Below are positions 1 through 8,538 of a DNA stretch of 64,000 bases, in pieces. Below the pieces are notes generated by a model that was not told where the DNA came from, ran no database searches, and saw only the letters and a list, made by a program, of their open reading frames with translations. This DNA comes from JBDKGH01 sp039798265 (lineage in GTDB: Bacteria > Bacteroidota > Bacteroidia > Flavobacteriales_D > Sanyastnellaceae). Made by a program: the position numbers and the translations under genes. The stretch's first letter is position 1; each line of letters opens with the position of its first letter. Location: positions 16,793 through 80,792 of the forward strand of contig JBDKGH010000138.1 of the NCBI GenBank assembly GCA_039798265.1. The letters run 5' to 3'.

Positions 1-936
1 TTCATTGTACTGCCATGTATTGGGTAATGATTTACCTAGACGTTGCAACTCATTGGCGTCTTGAACTTCTCTGACATTGGTTGGGAAATCATCTGGAAGA
101 GCTCTGCTTCCATCATCATAGCCAAGCCAATCGGTTCCCGAATTAACGCTGGTTTTGAAATCCTTACCGGTAGTTCCATTTCTGTAACCAGTTCCGATGC
201 TAACATCAAGAGTCATTCGTGCATCTGGGTAGTTGCGTGTGTACACTTGAATGGCACCACCAGCAAATTCACCAGGAAGATCTGGTGCAGGTGACTTATA
301 AATGAGGAAGCGATCAATAGCCTGACTTGGAATTACATCGAATGAAAAAGATTTTGCATCGCTTTCTAACGATGGCGCGAGCGTACCATTGAGCAAAACG
401 GCATTATAGCGTTCACTCAATCCACGAACCATTACAAAACGGTTGTCAACTATCGTAACACCAGGAATACGACGAGCTACTTCTGAAGCATTTCTGTCTT
501 GACTCTTAGCAATTTGTGCATTGGACATTCCGCTAACTACCGACTTTGCTTCTTTCATTTCGATTAGAACGGCAGTTTCGGTATTCGTCTTTACAAAATC
601 AACGATTTCAATTGTTTGACCTTCAAATGCTTCTTCATCGAGTGCTATAGAAACAGTGGTAAATTGATTGTCTTTCACCACTACGCCATTGATGGCTTTC
701 GTTTGATAGGAGGTCATTTTACACTCAATAGTGTATGTTCCTGCGCTAAGTGAGCCGATTTTAAATTCACCAAACACATCACTTACGCCACCAGAGGTTG
801 TGCCTTGAACAGTTACTACTGCGCCAATGATGTCTTCACCTGTCTTAGCATCAACTACTTTTCCTGTAATTCCGCTGTTTTGCGACCAAAGGGTGGTTTG
901 GATTAAAGCGAAAAGTGCAACAATTAGAATTCGCAT
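1..936 (-). CDS. TonB-dependent receptor, N-terminal part (C-terminus beyond window)
   Basis: Reading leftward from ATG at 936, an open frame of 312 codons runs off the window edge. It begins with a signal peptide (MRILIVALFALIQTTLWSQ), then a carboxypeptidase-regulatory-like beta domain (about residues 20-105, starting SGITGKVVDAKTGEDIIGA), then a plug domain containing RRIPGVTIVDNRFVMVRGL followed by SERYNAVLLNG, typical of outer-membrane TonB-dependent transporters of Bacteroidota. Such receptors import a bound nutrient (siderophore, glycan or peptide) using TonB energy. The barrel lies outside the window, so the substrate cannot be judged; no SusD-like partner lies on the upstream side. 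The family call is strong. Confidence 0.9.
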   Translation of the reverse strand, partial: MRILIVALFALIQTTLWSQNSGITGKVVDAKTGEDIIGAVVTVQGTTSGGVSDVFGEFKIGSLSAGTYTIECKMTSYQTKAINGVVVKDNQFTTVSIALDEEAFEGQTIEIVDFVKTNTETAVLIEMKEAKSVVSGMSNAQIAKSQDRNASEVARRIPGVTIVDNRFVMVRGLSERYNAVLLNGTLAPSLESDAKSFSFDVIPSQAIDRFLIYKSPAPDLPGEFAGGAIQVYTRNYPDARMTLDVSIGTGYRNGTTGKDFKTSVNSGTDWLGYDDGSRALPDDFPTNVREVQDANELQRLGKSLPNTWQYNE

Positions 937-1026
937 TACTTGGTTTGTTTTAGTGGCGCAAAATTCTAGTTACAATCCTATCGTTAAGTGAAGAGGGTGT
1001 TATGTAAAGGTTAAGTTGAGATGAGT

Positions 1027-1353
1027 TTACGCATTGTTCTCTTTACCGTTTCTTAACATTTCGGTAAAGTGACTAACATTGTCATTAAAAGAAGTGATGG
1101 CCTCCCAATCGATTCCATACTTTGCCTTTGCTCCAAATATTCTTCCGGTTATAAGTCCCGCTCTCTTCAGCTCGCGCAGGTGTTGAATGACTGTAGCTTG
1201 CGATAAAGCCGGAACTTCCACGATTTTACCATCAACTTCGCCGCCGTGGGTGGCTATTGCAAGTAAAATTGAAGCTCTAGCGGGGTGACCCATACTTCGG
1301 GCAAAATGCGCTAGCTTAATTTCGTTATCTGTATACAGTTCTTTCTTTTCCAC
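1027..1353 (-). CDS. ArsR/HTH-type transcriptional regulator
   Basis: A 108-residue winged-helix protein. HPARASILLAI, then LSQATVIQHLRELKRAGLI and the wing (GAKAKYGID) match the ArsR-type DNA-binding fold. The start is GTG at 1353: an in-frame stop lies just upstream and the first ATG (residue 21) would remove the first helix. The metal-binding ELCVCDL motif of classical metal sensors is absent, so it is probably not a metal sensor; the effector is unknown. It is transcribed toward the receptor gene at 936, with about 90 bases between, and divergently from the DUF2752 gene, so either could be its target (inference). Confidence 0.8.
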   Translation of the reverse strand: MEKKELYTDNEIKLAHFARSMGHPARASILLAIATHGGEVDGKIVEVPALSQATVIQHLRELKRAGLITGRIFGAKAKYGIDWEAITSFNDNVSHFTEMLRNGKENNA

Positions 1354-1469
1354 TTCTATTAACTTTCAGTGCAAATGAAGTTTTTGTATTCTTTACAGGC
1401 CTTACGAGAATGTTAAGGATAAATAAAAGAATGGTTGCAAAAAAGTGCCGCAATGATTAACATTGCATC

Positions 1470-1778
1470 ATGCTCGATTGGTTAGAACAACACCTGCTCT
1501 CTTGTCCAATAAAATCTTTTTATGGTATTGATTGCCCAGGTTGTGGTTTGCAACGATCAATACTGCTACTGCTTCGGGGCGATGTTTACGGCTGTGTATC
1601 CATGTATCCAGCTACCATTCCATTATTAATGGTTATCTCCCTTTTCTTTTTACACCTCAAATTCGACTTTAAGTGGGCTCCTAAAACACTAGTATTTTTA
1701 TACATACTTACTGGTATTATCGTTTTGGCTCACTATGTTTGGAAAATATATCATCACCAACTGTGCACGCTTCACTAA
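1470..1778 (+). CDS. DUF2752 small membrane protein
   Basis: A 102-residue protein carrying the DUF2752 hallmark DCPGCGLQRS (residues about 21-30), followed by two hydrophobic segments (about 45-65 and 73-92). The family sits in the inner membrane; its function is unknown. The next gene begins about 20 bases downstream and also encodes a small Cys-containing membrane protein, so the two are probably cotranscribed; this pairing is common in Bacteroidota as far as I recall. The Cys pair in the motif suggests metal or redox chemistry, but nothing here proves it. Confidence 0.85.
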   Translation: MLDWLEQHLLSCPIKSFYGIDCPGCGLQRSILLLLRGDVYGCVSMYPATIPLLMVISLFFLHLKFDFKWAPKTLVFLYILTGIIVLAHYVWKIYHHQLCTLH

Positions 1779-1798
1779 ATCTATAACTCTTACCCCCT

Positions 1799-2152
1799 AT
1801 GGAAAATCTCGACTCTATTATTCAGAAAAAATTGCCCAACGCCACAGCAGTGCTCGCTTTAGGCATTGCCTCTATCCCCATGTGTTGTTGCATTGGAGGA
1901 TTGGTAGGTCTTGCGCTCAGCATCATCGCTTTGATTTTGGCGAAAAAAGACATGGCTCTTTATCAAGAAAATCCAAATGCCTATTTGCCTTCTTCTTTCA
2001 GCAATTTAAAAGCTGGTCGAATCTGTGCCATCGTTGGTATCTGTTTGAGCGGTATTTATTTCCTCATGTTCCTCTTCATGCTTTCAATTTTCGGGTTTGA
2101 AGCATTGAGCAATCCACAAGTAATGCAAGATTATCTTCAGAACATGAGATAG
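1799..2152 (+). CDS. CCC-motif small membrane protein
   Basis: A 117-residue protein with two transmembrane segments. A run of three Cys (IPMCCCIGG, about residues 27-35) opens the first segment, then a short basic loop (LAKKDMALY), a polar stretch, and a second segment (about 71-95). This matches the CCC-motif membrane proteins often annotated beside DUF2752 genes in flavobacteria. Function unknown. ATG at 1799 gives a sensible N-terminus with no leader. A clear hairpin terminator follows the stop, so DUF2752 and this gene likely form a two-gene unit. Confidence 0.8.
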   Translation: MENLDSIIQKKLPNATAVLALGIASIPMCCCIGGLVGLALSIIALILAKKDMALYQENPNAYLPSSFSNLKAGRICAIVGICLSGIYFLMFLFMLSIFGFEALSNPQVMQDYLQNMR

Positions 2153-2179
2153 TCGCTATTAAGTGACTGAAAAACAAAG

Positions 2180-2229
2180 GGTCAAACAAGGTTTTTTCCA
2201 ATCGGATAATTCCTTGTTTGGCCTTTTTT
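2180..2229 (+). terminator. Rho-independent terminator after the CCC-motif gene
   Basis: A 12-pair stem (GGTCAAACAAGG with CCTTGTTTGGCC, one G-T pair) encloses a 20-base loop and runs directly into six T. It separates the small-membrane-protein pair from the mutase gene. Confidence 0.8.
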
Positions 2230-2246
2230 AATGCCCTTTCTCCGCT

Positions 2247-2254
2247 TACCTTTG
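2247..2254 (+). promoter_or_regulatory. Possible -7 box of the icmF promoter
   Basis: TACCTTTG matches the Bacteroidota -7 consensus TAnnTTTG, 20 bases before the icmF ATG and just after the upstream terminator. No TTG lies at the usual 17-23 base distance (the nearest TTTG is 26 bases away), so support is partial. Confidence 0.45.
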
Positions 2255-2274
2255 CTCGCTCATAGCAATGACCT

Positions 2275-5200
2275 ATGCAAGACCAGACACCATATACCCC
2301 ACAGAATAAAATTCGCATTGTAACAGCGGCCTCTCTTTTTGATGGGCACGATGCGGCTATTAATATCATGCGACGCATCATTCAGTCAACTGGATGCGAA
2401 GTGATTCACCTCGGACACGACAGATCTGTAGAAGAAGTAGTGAATTGCGCCATTCAAGAAGATGCTCAAGCTATTGCCATGACCTCATATCAAGGTGGTC
2501 ATACGGAGTACTTTAAGTACATGCATGATTTACTGAAAGAAAAAGGCGCTGGCCATATTCGCATTTTTGGCGGTGGTGGTGGAACAATTCTTCCAGAAGA
2601 AATAAAAGAACTTCATGATTATGGCATTACCCGTATATATCACCCAGATGATGGGCGAGCGATGGGATTGCAAGGAATGATTAATGATTTGGTTCAAAAA
2701 AGCGACTTCCCAACAGGAAAGGAGTTGACCAATGAAATGGAAAATCTTCCTGCAAAAAACGCCATGAATATTGCTCGACTTATTTCGGCGGCGGAAAACT
2801 ATCCTGACAATCATAAAGACGTATTGGCGAAAGTGCACGAACTCGCCAAGGCCCAAAAAACTCCTGTCCTCGGAATTACCGGAACAGGTGGAGCGGGTAA
2901 ATCATCTATGGTCGATGAAATTGTGCGTCGCTTTCTGCTCGATTTTCCAGATAAGCAAATTGCTCTTGTTTCTGTTGATCCTTCAAAACGCAAAACAGGT
3001 GGAGCACTTTTAGGCGATCGCATTCGTATGAATGCTATTCGACATGCCCGGGTTTATATGCGCTCTTTAGCTACCCGCCAAAGCAATCTAGCCTTGAGTA
3101 AACACGTGGCCGAAGCTGTAGAGATTTTAAAAGCGGCGCAGTATGATTTGATCATTCTCGAAACATCGGGTATTGGTCAAAGTGACACGGAAATAATGGA
3201 CCATAGTGATGTGGCCTTATACATCATGACACCTGAATTTGGTGCAGCTACTCAATTGGAAAAAATTGACATGCTCGATTTCGCCGACGTAGTTGCCATC
3301 AACAAATTCGATAAGCGCGGAGCATTAGATGCCATTCGCGATGTAAAAAAACAATACAAACGCAATCACCAATTATGGGATGCGGATGATGATTCCCTTC
3401 CTGTAGTAGGCACTATAGCTTCTCAGTTCAATGATCCTGGTACAAATCAATTGTACAAAATGATCATGGACAAAATTCAGCAGAAAACTGGTGCTGACTT
3501 GAACAGTCAGTTTGCCATAACTGCTGAGATGAGCGAAAAGATTTATATCATTCCTCCCCACCGCACACGCTATTTGAGCGAGATCTCTGAAAACAATCGC
3601 GCATATGACGAGTGGGTGAATAAACAAGTGATAGTTGCTGACAAGCTTTTTGCTTTAAAGGGAAGTATCGAAACCCTTGAGGCCTCTGGGGATGCGCATA
3701 AAGAGAATCAAAAGATTGCGTTGGAAGTTTTAAATGCTTCTTTCGACCGCATTAAGTTGGATCTTGATCCGCATAACTGGCGAATGATTGAGGAATGGTC
3801 TGCTAAAAAGGACTCTTACCGTCACGCGGATTACGTATTTAAAGTACGCGGAAATGATGTGCGTGTGAAGGCTCAAAGTGAGTCTTTGTCGCATACCATG
3901 ATTCCAAAAGTATCGATGCCACGCTACAATGGTTGGGGCGACGTGCTTCGTTGGAGTCTTCAAGAAAACGTACCAGGTGAGTTTCCTTACACCGCAGGTA
4001 TTTATCCATTCAAGCGCGAAGGCGAAGATCCTACCCGCATGTTTGCTGGTGAAGGTGGCCCTGAGCGTACCAATCGACGCTTCCACTATGTGAGTTTAGG
4101 TATGCCTGCGAAACGCTTGTCTACCGCTTTTGATAGTGTAACGCTCTATGGTAATGACCCCGATCGCCGTCCCGATATTTATGGGAAAGTTGGTAACTCG
4201 GGCGTTAGCATTTGTTGTTTAGATGATGCTAAAAAGCTCTACAGTGGCTTCGACTTGGCTGATCCAATGACCTCGGTATCCATGACCATTAATGGTCCGG
4301 CTCCCATGTTGTTAGGCTTCTTCATGAATGCGGCCATAGATCAAGCTTGCGAAAAGTATATTAAGGCCAATGGTCTTGAAGCTGAGGTTGAAAAAGTATT
4401 GGTAGAAAAATGGGATAAAAAGGGACTTTCGCGCCCAAAATATCAAGGAGAATTGCCAGAAGGAAATAATGGTCTTGGTCTTTTACTCCTTGGTGTTACC
4501 GGTGATGAAGTATTGCCGAAAGAAGTGTATGAAAAAATCAAGATAGAGACGATTGCAGTAGTGCGCGGAACGGTGCAAGCCGATATTTTGAAAGAAGATC
4601 AGGCTCAAAACACCTGTATTTTCTCTACCGAGTTTGCCCTCCGTTTAATGGGCGACGTGCAAGAGTATTTTATTCAGAATAAAGTAAGAAACTTCTATTC
4701 AGTTTCTATTAGCGGCTATCACATTGCTGAAGCTGGCGCCAACCCTATTACTCAGCTGGCCTTTACCTTGGCAAACGGTTTTACCTATGTGGAATATTAC
4801 CTCAGCCGTGGAATGGACATCAATGATTTTGGTCCTAACTTGTCTTTCTTCTTCAGTAACGGTATCGACCCAGAATATGCGGTGATTGGTCGTGTTGCTC
4901 GCCGCATTTGGTCAAAGGCTTTGGCTAAAAAGTATGGTGCTAATGCCCGTGCTCAAATGCTCAAGTACCATATTCAAACCAGCGGTCGATCTTTACACGC
5001 ACAGGAAATTGACTTCAACGATATCCGCACCACTCTTCAAGCGCTGTATGCCATTTATGACAACTGTAATTCATTGCATACTAATGCTTATGACGAAGCA
5101 ATAACCACTCCTACCGAGGAAAGTGTTCGCCGTGCCATGGCCATTCAGTTGATCATCAACAAAGAATTGGGCTTGGCTAAAAATGAAAACCCTCTCCAAG

Positions 5201-5664
5201 GGTCCTTTATTATTGAAGAATTGACGGACTTAGTAGAAGAAGCTGTTTTATCTGAGTTTGATCGTATTACCGAACGAGGTGGCGTGCTAGGTGCCATGGA
5301 AACCATGTACCAACGAAGCAAAATACAAGAAGAAAGCTTGTATTACGAAACGTTAAAGCACAATGGTGATTTCCCGATTATTGGAGTTAACACCTTCTTG
5401 TCTTCCAAAGGTTCGCCTACGGTTTTGCCCAAAGAAGTGATACGCGCTACTACCGAAGAAAAAGAATACCAGATCTCAATGCTTCATCAGTTGCACCAAA
5501 GTTATGGAGCAAAATCGGGCGATTTGATTCATGAAATTCAGCATGCGGCGGTTCAAAACAAAAATATGTTTGTTCACCTAATGGAGGCTACCAAAGTTTG
5601 CTCGTTGGGTCAACTTACCAGCGCTCTTTTCCAAGTGGGTGGGCAGTACCGCAGGAACATGTAA
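2275..5664 (+). CDS. icmF: Fused isobutyryl-CoA mutase IcmF (B12 domain, G-protein chaperone, mutase)
   Basis: An 1129-residue three-part enzyme converting isobutyryl-CoA to n-butyryl-CoA with adenosylcobalamin. Residues about 10-140 are the B12-binding domain, with the cobalt-ligating His at H25 in DGHDAA. Residues about 190-420 are a MeaB-like GTPase: P-loop GTGGAGKS at 203-210, NKFD at 343-346. From about 530 onward is the acyl-CoA mutase barrel. By motif alignment, F590 (TRMFAGEGG) and Q778 (KEDQAQNT) sit where methylmalonyl-CoA mutase has Tyr89 and Arg207; Phe and Gln are the pair I recall for IcmF, so this is not a methylmalonyl-CoA mutase. It is somewhat longer than IcmF proteins of about 1080-1095 residues, apparently from extra sequence between those two sites. 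Likely role: branched acyl-CoA (valine, leucine) metabolism. Confidence 0.93.
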   Translation: MQDQTPYTPQNKIRIVTAASLFDGHDAAINIMRRIIQSTGCEVIHLGHDRSVEEVVNCAIQEDAQAIAMTSYQGGHTEYFKYMHDLLKEKGAGHIRIFGGGGGTILPEEIKELHDYGITRIYHPDDGRAMGLQGMINDLVQKSDFPTGKELTNEMENLPAKNAMNIARLISAAENYPDNHKDVLAKVHELAKAQKTPVLGITGTGGAGKSSMVDEIVRRFLLDFPDKQIALVSVDPSKRKTGGALLGDRIRMNAIRHARVYMRSLATRQSNLALSKHVAEAVEILKAAQYDLIILETSGIGQSDTEIMDHSDVALYIMTPEFGAATQLEKIDMLDFADVVAINKFDKRGALDAIRDVKKQYKRNHQLWDADDDSLPVVGTIASQFNDPGTNQLYKMIMDKIQQKTGADLNSQFAITAEMSEKIYIIPPHRTRYLSEISENNRAYDEWVNKQVIVADKLFALKGSIETLEASGDAHKENQKIALEVLNASFDRIKLDLDPHNWRMIEEWSAKKDSYRHADYVFKVRGNDVRVKAQSESLSHTMIPKVSMPRYNGWGDVLRWSLQENVPGEFPYTAGIYPFKREGEDPTRMFAGEGGPERTNRRFHYVSLGMPAKRLSTAFDSVTLYGNDPDRRPDIYGKVGNSGVSICCLDDAKKLYSGFDLADPMTSVSMTINGPAPMLLGFFMNAAIDQACEKYIKANGLEAEVEKVLVEKWDKKGLSRPKYQGELPEGNNGLGLLLLGVTGDEVLPKEVYEKIKIETIAVVRGTVQADILKEDQAQNTCIFSTEFALRLMGDVQEYFIQNKVRNFYSVSISGYHIAEAGANPITQLAFTLANGFTYVEYYLSRGMDINDFGPNLSFFFSNGIDPEYAVIGRVARRIWSKALAKKYGANARAQMLKYHIQTSGRSLHAQEIDFNDIRTTLQALYAIYDNCNSLHTNAYDEAITTPTEESVRRAMAIQLIINKELGLAKNENPLQGSFIIEELTDLVEEAVLSEFDRITERGGVLGAMETMYQRSKIQEESLYYETLKHNGDFPIIGVNTFLSSKGSPTVLPKEVIRATTEEKEYQISMLHQLHQSYGAKSGDLIHEIQHAAVQNKNMFVHLMEATKVCSLGQLTSALFQVGGQYRRNM

Positions 5665-5701
5665 TGGCCTGATTATAGCTAGGGATTTTGAAAATTAACC
5701 A

Positions 5702-6430
5702 ATGAAAAAAGTCATTTTATTCGCAGCCTTATTGGTTCCTACGATTCAGTCGTGTGATCCAAAAACGCTTCAGGCTATTCTTGAAACTCCTAGCTCTACT
5801 CCTGCTCCATTGACCAATGATGAAGTGATTCGTGGACTCAAGCAGGCTCTTGAGAAAGGTGCTCAGCTCGCGGTGAATACCGTTTCAGTTGATGGTGGCT
5901 TTAATAACAATGCATTGATTCGCATTCCTTTCCCGGAAGAGGCGATTAAGGTAAAAGAAGCTGCTTTAAAATTGGGACTCACTAATCAGGTAGCCAAGTT
6001 TGAGGACAACCTGAATCGTTCAGCAGAGCTGGCTTCTAAAGAAGCTACTTCTGTTCTTGTAAATGCCATTACTCACATGTCGGTGGCTGATGGATTTGCT
6101 ATTCTAAGAGGCGAAGAGAATGCCGCTACTGCGTTTTTGCGCAAAAACACAGAGAATGAATTGCGTGAAAAGTTCGGCGATATTGTTCAGTCGAAAATAG
6201 ACGAGGTGAATCTTACCTCCTACTGGGAGCCTCTCGCAAAAGCATACAACACCTCCACCTTGCTAACGGGTGGTCAACAGATCAACCCGGATTTGCAAGC
6301 TTACGTTACTCAAAAGGCGTTAGATGGTTTGTTTACCTATGTGGCCCAAGAGGAAAAAAATATTCGGGCTAATCCAGCAGCGCGTACAACAGAGTTATTG
6401 ATGCGCGTATTCGGATCTTTAAATAAGTAA
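5702..6430 (+). CDS. DUF4197 lipoprotein
   Basis: A 242-residue protein with a lipoprotein signal (hydrophobic stretch then TIQSC, lipidated Cys at 18) and a helical domain that fits DUF4197: NDEVIRGLKQALEKGAQLAV near the start, then IPFPEEAIKVKEAA, and a C-terminal DGLFTYVAQEEKNIRANP. The family is common in proteobacteria and Bacteroidota and has no established biochemical role; it should face the periplasm. It starts 37 bases after icmF and ends 3 bases before the exonuclease gene, so it may be cotranscribed with both. Confidence 0.85.
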   Translation: MKKVILFAALLVPTIQSCDPKTLQAILETPSSTPAPLTNDEVIRGLKQALEKGAQLAVNTVSVDGGFNNNALIRIPFPEEAIKVKEAALKLGLTNQVAKFEDNLNRSAELASKEATSVLVNAITHMSVADGFAILRGEENAATAFLRKNTENELREKFGDIVQSKIDEVNLTSYWEPLAKAYNTSTLLTGGQQINPDLQAYVTQKALDGLFTYVAQEEKNIRANPAARTTELLMRVFGSLNK

Positions 6431-6433
6431 ATC

Positions 6434-7195
6434 ATGAAAATCATTTCTTTTAATATCAACGGTATTCGAGCTTCCGTGAAAAAGGGTCTACTCGATTCTA
6501 TTTATCAAATGAATCCGGATGTATTGGGTTTTCAAGAAACGAAAGCTACGCCCGAGCAAGTGAGAGAAGCATTGGCTGATTTAAAGGGATATGAGATTTA
6601 TGCTTACAGTGCTGAAAGAGCGGGTTACAGTGGAACTACTGTAATTACCAAGACAAAGCCCGTTTCAGTAAGTTATGGCATAGGTGTGGCTGAACATGAT
6701 ACGGAAGGCCGCGCGATTACGGTAGAAATGAATGATTTTTATATCGTCAATACCTATGTTCCCAACAGTGGTGAAGCGATGGTGCGATTAGATTATCGCG
6801 AACAATGGGATAAAGCCATGCTCACTTATTTGAAAGGGCTCGAAAAGAAAAAGCCCGTTATTCTAATGGGAGACTTAAATGTAGCTCATCAGCCTATTGA
6901 CTTGGCTCGTCCAAAAGAGAACTACAATAAAACCAGTGGATATACCCAACGCGAAATTGATGGTATTACGAATTATGTGAATGCAGGTCTCGTGGACACC
7001 TTCCGCTTGATTAATCCCGATACCATTAAGTACAGCTGGTGGAGCTTGCGTTTTGGGGCTCGCGCTAAAAATGTTGGTTGGAGAATAGACTATGTTTTAG
7101 CTAGTGCTGTTTTAAGCAGCCGAGTAAAAGAAGCGTTTATTCTAAATGAAATTGAAGGCAGCGACCACTGCCCTGTTGGAATAACAATCGATTAG
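6434..7195 (+). CDS. xth: Exodeoxyribonuclease III / AP endonuclease
   Basis: A 253-residue member of the ExoIII family of the endonuclease/exonuclease/phosphatase fold. It cleaves DNA 5' of abasic sites and trims 3' ends during base excision repair. Visible active-site motifs are FNINGIR (Asn7), GFQETK (metal-binding Glu35), the loop MGDLNVAH, WRIDYVLAS, and the C-terminal GSDHCPV. Length is normal for bacterial ExoIII. ATG follows the lipoprotein stop by 3 bases. Its stop codon overlaps the stop of the convergent arginyltransferase-like gene in the motif TTAG. Confidence 0.95.
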   Translation: MKIISFNINGIRASVKKGLLDSIYQMNPDVLGFQETKATPEQVREALADLKGYEIYAYSAERAGYSGTTVITKTKPVSVSYGIGVAEHDTEGRAITVEMNDFYIVNTYVPNSGEAMVRLDYREQWDKAMLTYLKGLEKKKPVILMGDLNVAHQPIDLARPKENYNKTSGYTQREIDGITNYVNAGLVDTFRLINPDTIKYSWWSLRFGARAKNVGWRIDYVLASAVLSSRVKEAFILNEIEGSDHCPVGITID

Positions 7196-8202
7196 TGAAA
7201 AGGAATGGGTGAGGCGGCTATTACTCGCATTAATCGCATTTCATAACACTCCGTGTCTTTGTAATCTTCAGAAACATTAAGGTTAAGAAAGTGATCGTAG
7301 GTAGTGGTAGCCTCAATTGTAAAAAGCACAAAACCACCTTTCTCAATGTCATAAGTGGCAGCGTAGGTATTCACCTCATCCTTGATTTCTAAATAATTGG
7401 GTACGCGTAAAAGCAAGTCATCCGTTTGGATCAAATGACCTGTGGTGAAATAAGGATATATTTTCTCTTTGTATGGAACTCCTCTTTCTCTGAAGTAAAC
7501 ACCGAGTTGGGCTAGTTTTTTTCTCAAAACATTGGCTTTACTGCGGTTTCTGACGTCGTTTTCAAAAGAGGTCCATTGTTTTGGACCTACCATCCACTCC
7601 ATTTCGCCTAGCCGAAGTTTGTAGTCAAATTCGGCTGACTGATCCATGATGTAGCCGGGGTAATACCACTTAATGTCATGGGCTACGCACCACTCTACTT
7701 CCTTCAGCATGGTAAAGTAGCCAAGACTATAAGAAGCATATTCGTGATCAAAAACGCCCAAAATTCCAGCAGCACTTCTTGCTCCAACATCGAAGTAGCT
7801 CAGGGCAATTAGTCGGTCGCCATCATATACTGCGATTTCTTTTGTATTTAAGCGAATAGGCACAAATTGTCCGAGTACGATTTCTTCCAAAGAAGAATGA
7901 ATGAAAGCCTTAAAACGATCGAAGTTGCTTTGATACAGGACTTCTTTCTCTGGAGTAATGATGGGATCTGTTACCTCTACACGAAATCTTGACTCTGCTT
8001 TGCGCATCACCCGGCGCTGACTTTTACGAAAATGGTATCCGCCCAAGGGCAATCGGATATTGATAATCGAAAGTACTTGTTTATCGAGGCAGACAAACTC
8101 ACTGCGATAGATCATGGATGAGCCACGGAACCATCCTGATTCCAAAAAAGCATCATACTGATCGGGTGTTAATCCTGCAATGGGCGCTGCTTGAACTAGC
8201 AT
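7192..8202 (-). CDS. Arginyl/leucyl-tRNA-protein transferase-like protein (ATE/GNAT fold)
   Basis: A 336-residue protein with both halves of the ATE fold: N-terminal GWFRGS, SMIYRSEF and the basic FRKSQRRVMRKAE (about residues 22-75), then the GNAT-like half with EIAVYDGDRLIALSYFDVG, SYSLGYFTMLKEVEW and WYYPGYIMDQSAEFDYKLR (about 120-225). Known ATE/Bpt enzymes move Arg or Leu from tRNA onto the N-terminus of proteins marked for degradation. Unlike them, the usual Cys cluster at the N-terminus is missing (only one Cys in that stretch) and about 100 extra residues follow the catalytic domain. Activity on tRNA is therefore uncertain. It converges on xth with a 4-base overlap. Confidence 0.7.
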   Translation of the reverse strand: MLVQAAPIAGLTPDQYDAFLESGWFRGSSMIYRSEFVCLDKQVLSIINIRLPLGGYHFRKSQRRVMRKAESRFRVEVTDPIITPEKEVLYQSNFDRFKAFIHSSLEEIVLGQFVPIRLNTKEIAVYDGDRLIALSYFDVGARSAAGILGVFDHEYASYSLGYFTMLKEVEWCVAHDIKWYYPGYIMDQSAEFDYKLRLGEMEWMVGPKQWTSFENDVRNRSKANVLRKKLAQLGVYFRERGVPYKEKIYPYFTTGHLIQTDDLLLRVPNYLEIKDEVNTYAATYDIEKGGFVLFTIEATTTYDHFLNLNVSEDYKDTECYEMRLMRVIAASPIPFH

Positions 8203-8364
8203 ATGACGAAGATAAGGCCTTTTTGAGTAAACAAAACGAAGGAAATTGAACTGAATAAAATATCGATTGACCCTTTCTAGGTTTTTAGTGGGCTTTGATT
8301 ACAATTTGTTCATACTGAGTTCGTATGATCGTAAAAGTGCAATCGGTATTTTGTAAAAAAAAAC

Positions 8365-8535
8365 ATGAACCCAACTCAAGCTATTATCCATTTTTTCGAA
8401 AATGGTGAATTAAAAGAAGTCCGCGCTCAAATTCAAAAATTGAAAATGGAGAAAAACCAAGAGTTTTTGTACACCTCTTGCGGCAATAAAATATCTCTTA
8501 GCAATATCTTCAGCTTCAACGGCATTTGCTGGTAA
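8365..8535 (+). CDS. Possible 56-residue small protein, unrecognised
   Basis: The 8203-8538 gap between two minus-strand genes contains one complete short frame: ATG at 8365, stop at 8533-8535, three bases before the end of the convergent tamB gene. The product starts MNPTQAIIHFFENGELKEV, continues with a basic helix (AQIQKLKMEKNQEF) and ends with two Cys (TSCGNK and NGICW). The composition looks protein-like, with a charged middle and hydrophobic ends, and the ATG is preceded by an A-rich stretch as usual in Bacteroidota. No family is recognised and no convincing promoter is seen. The rest of the gap, 8203-8364, shows nothing. Confidence 0.4.
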   Translation: MNPTQAIIHFFENGELKEVRAQIQKLKMEKNQEFLYTSCGNKISLSNIFSFNGICW

Positions 8536-8538
8536 GCG

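Noticed and set aside
2811..4086. Several antisense frames inside icmF
   Set aside because: They lie fully within a well-supported gene and have random-looking products.
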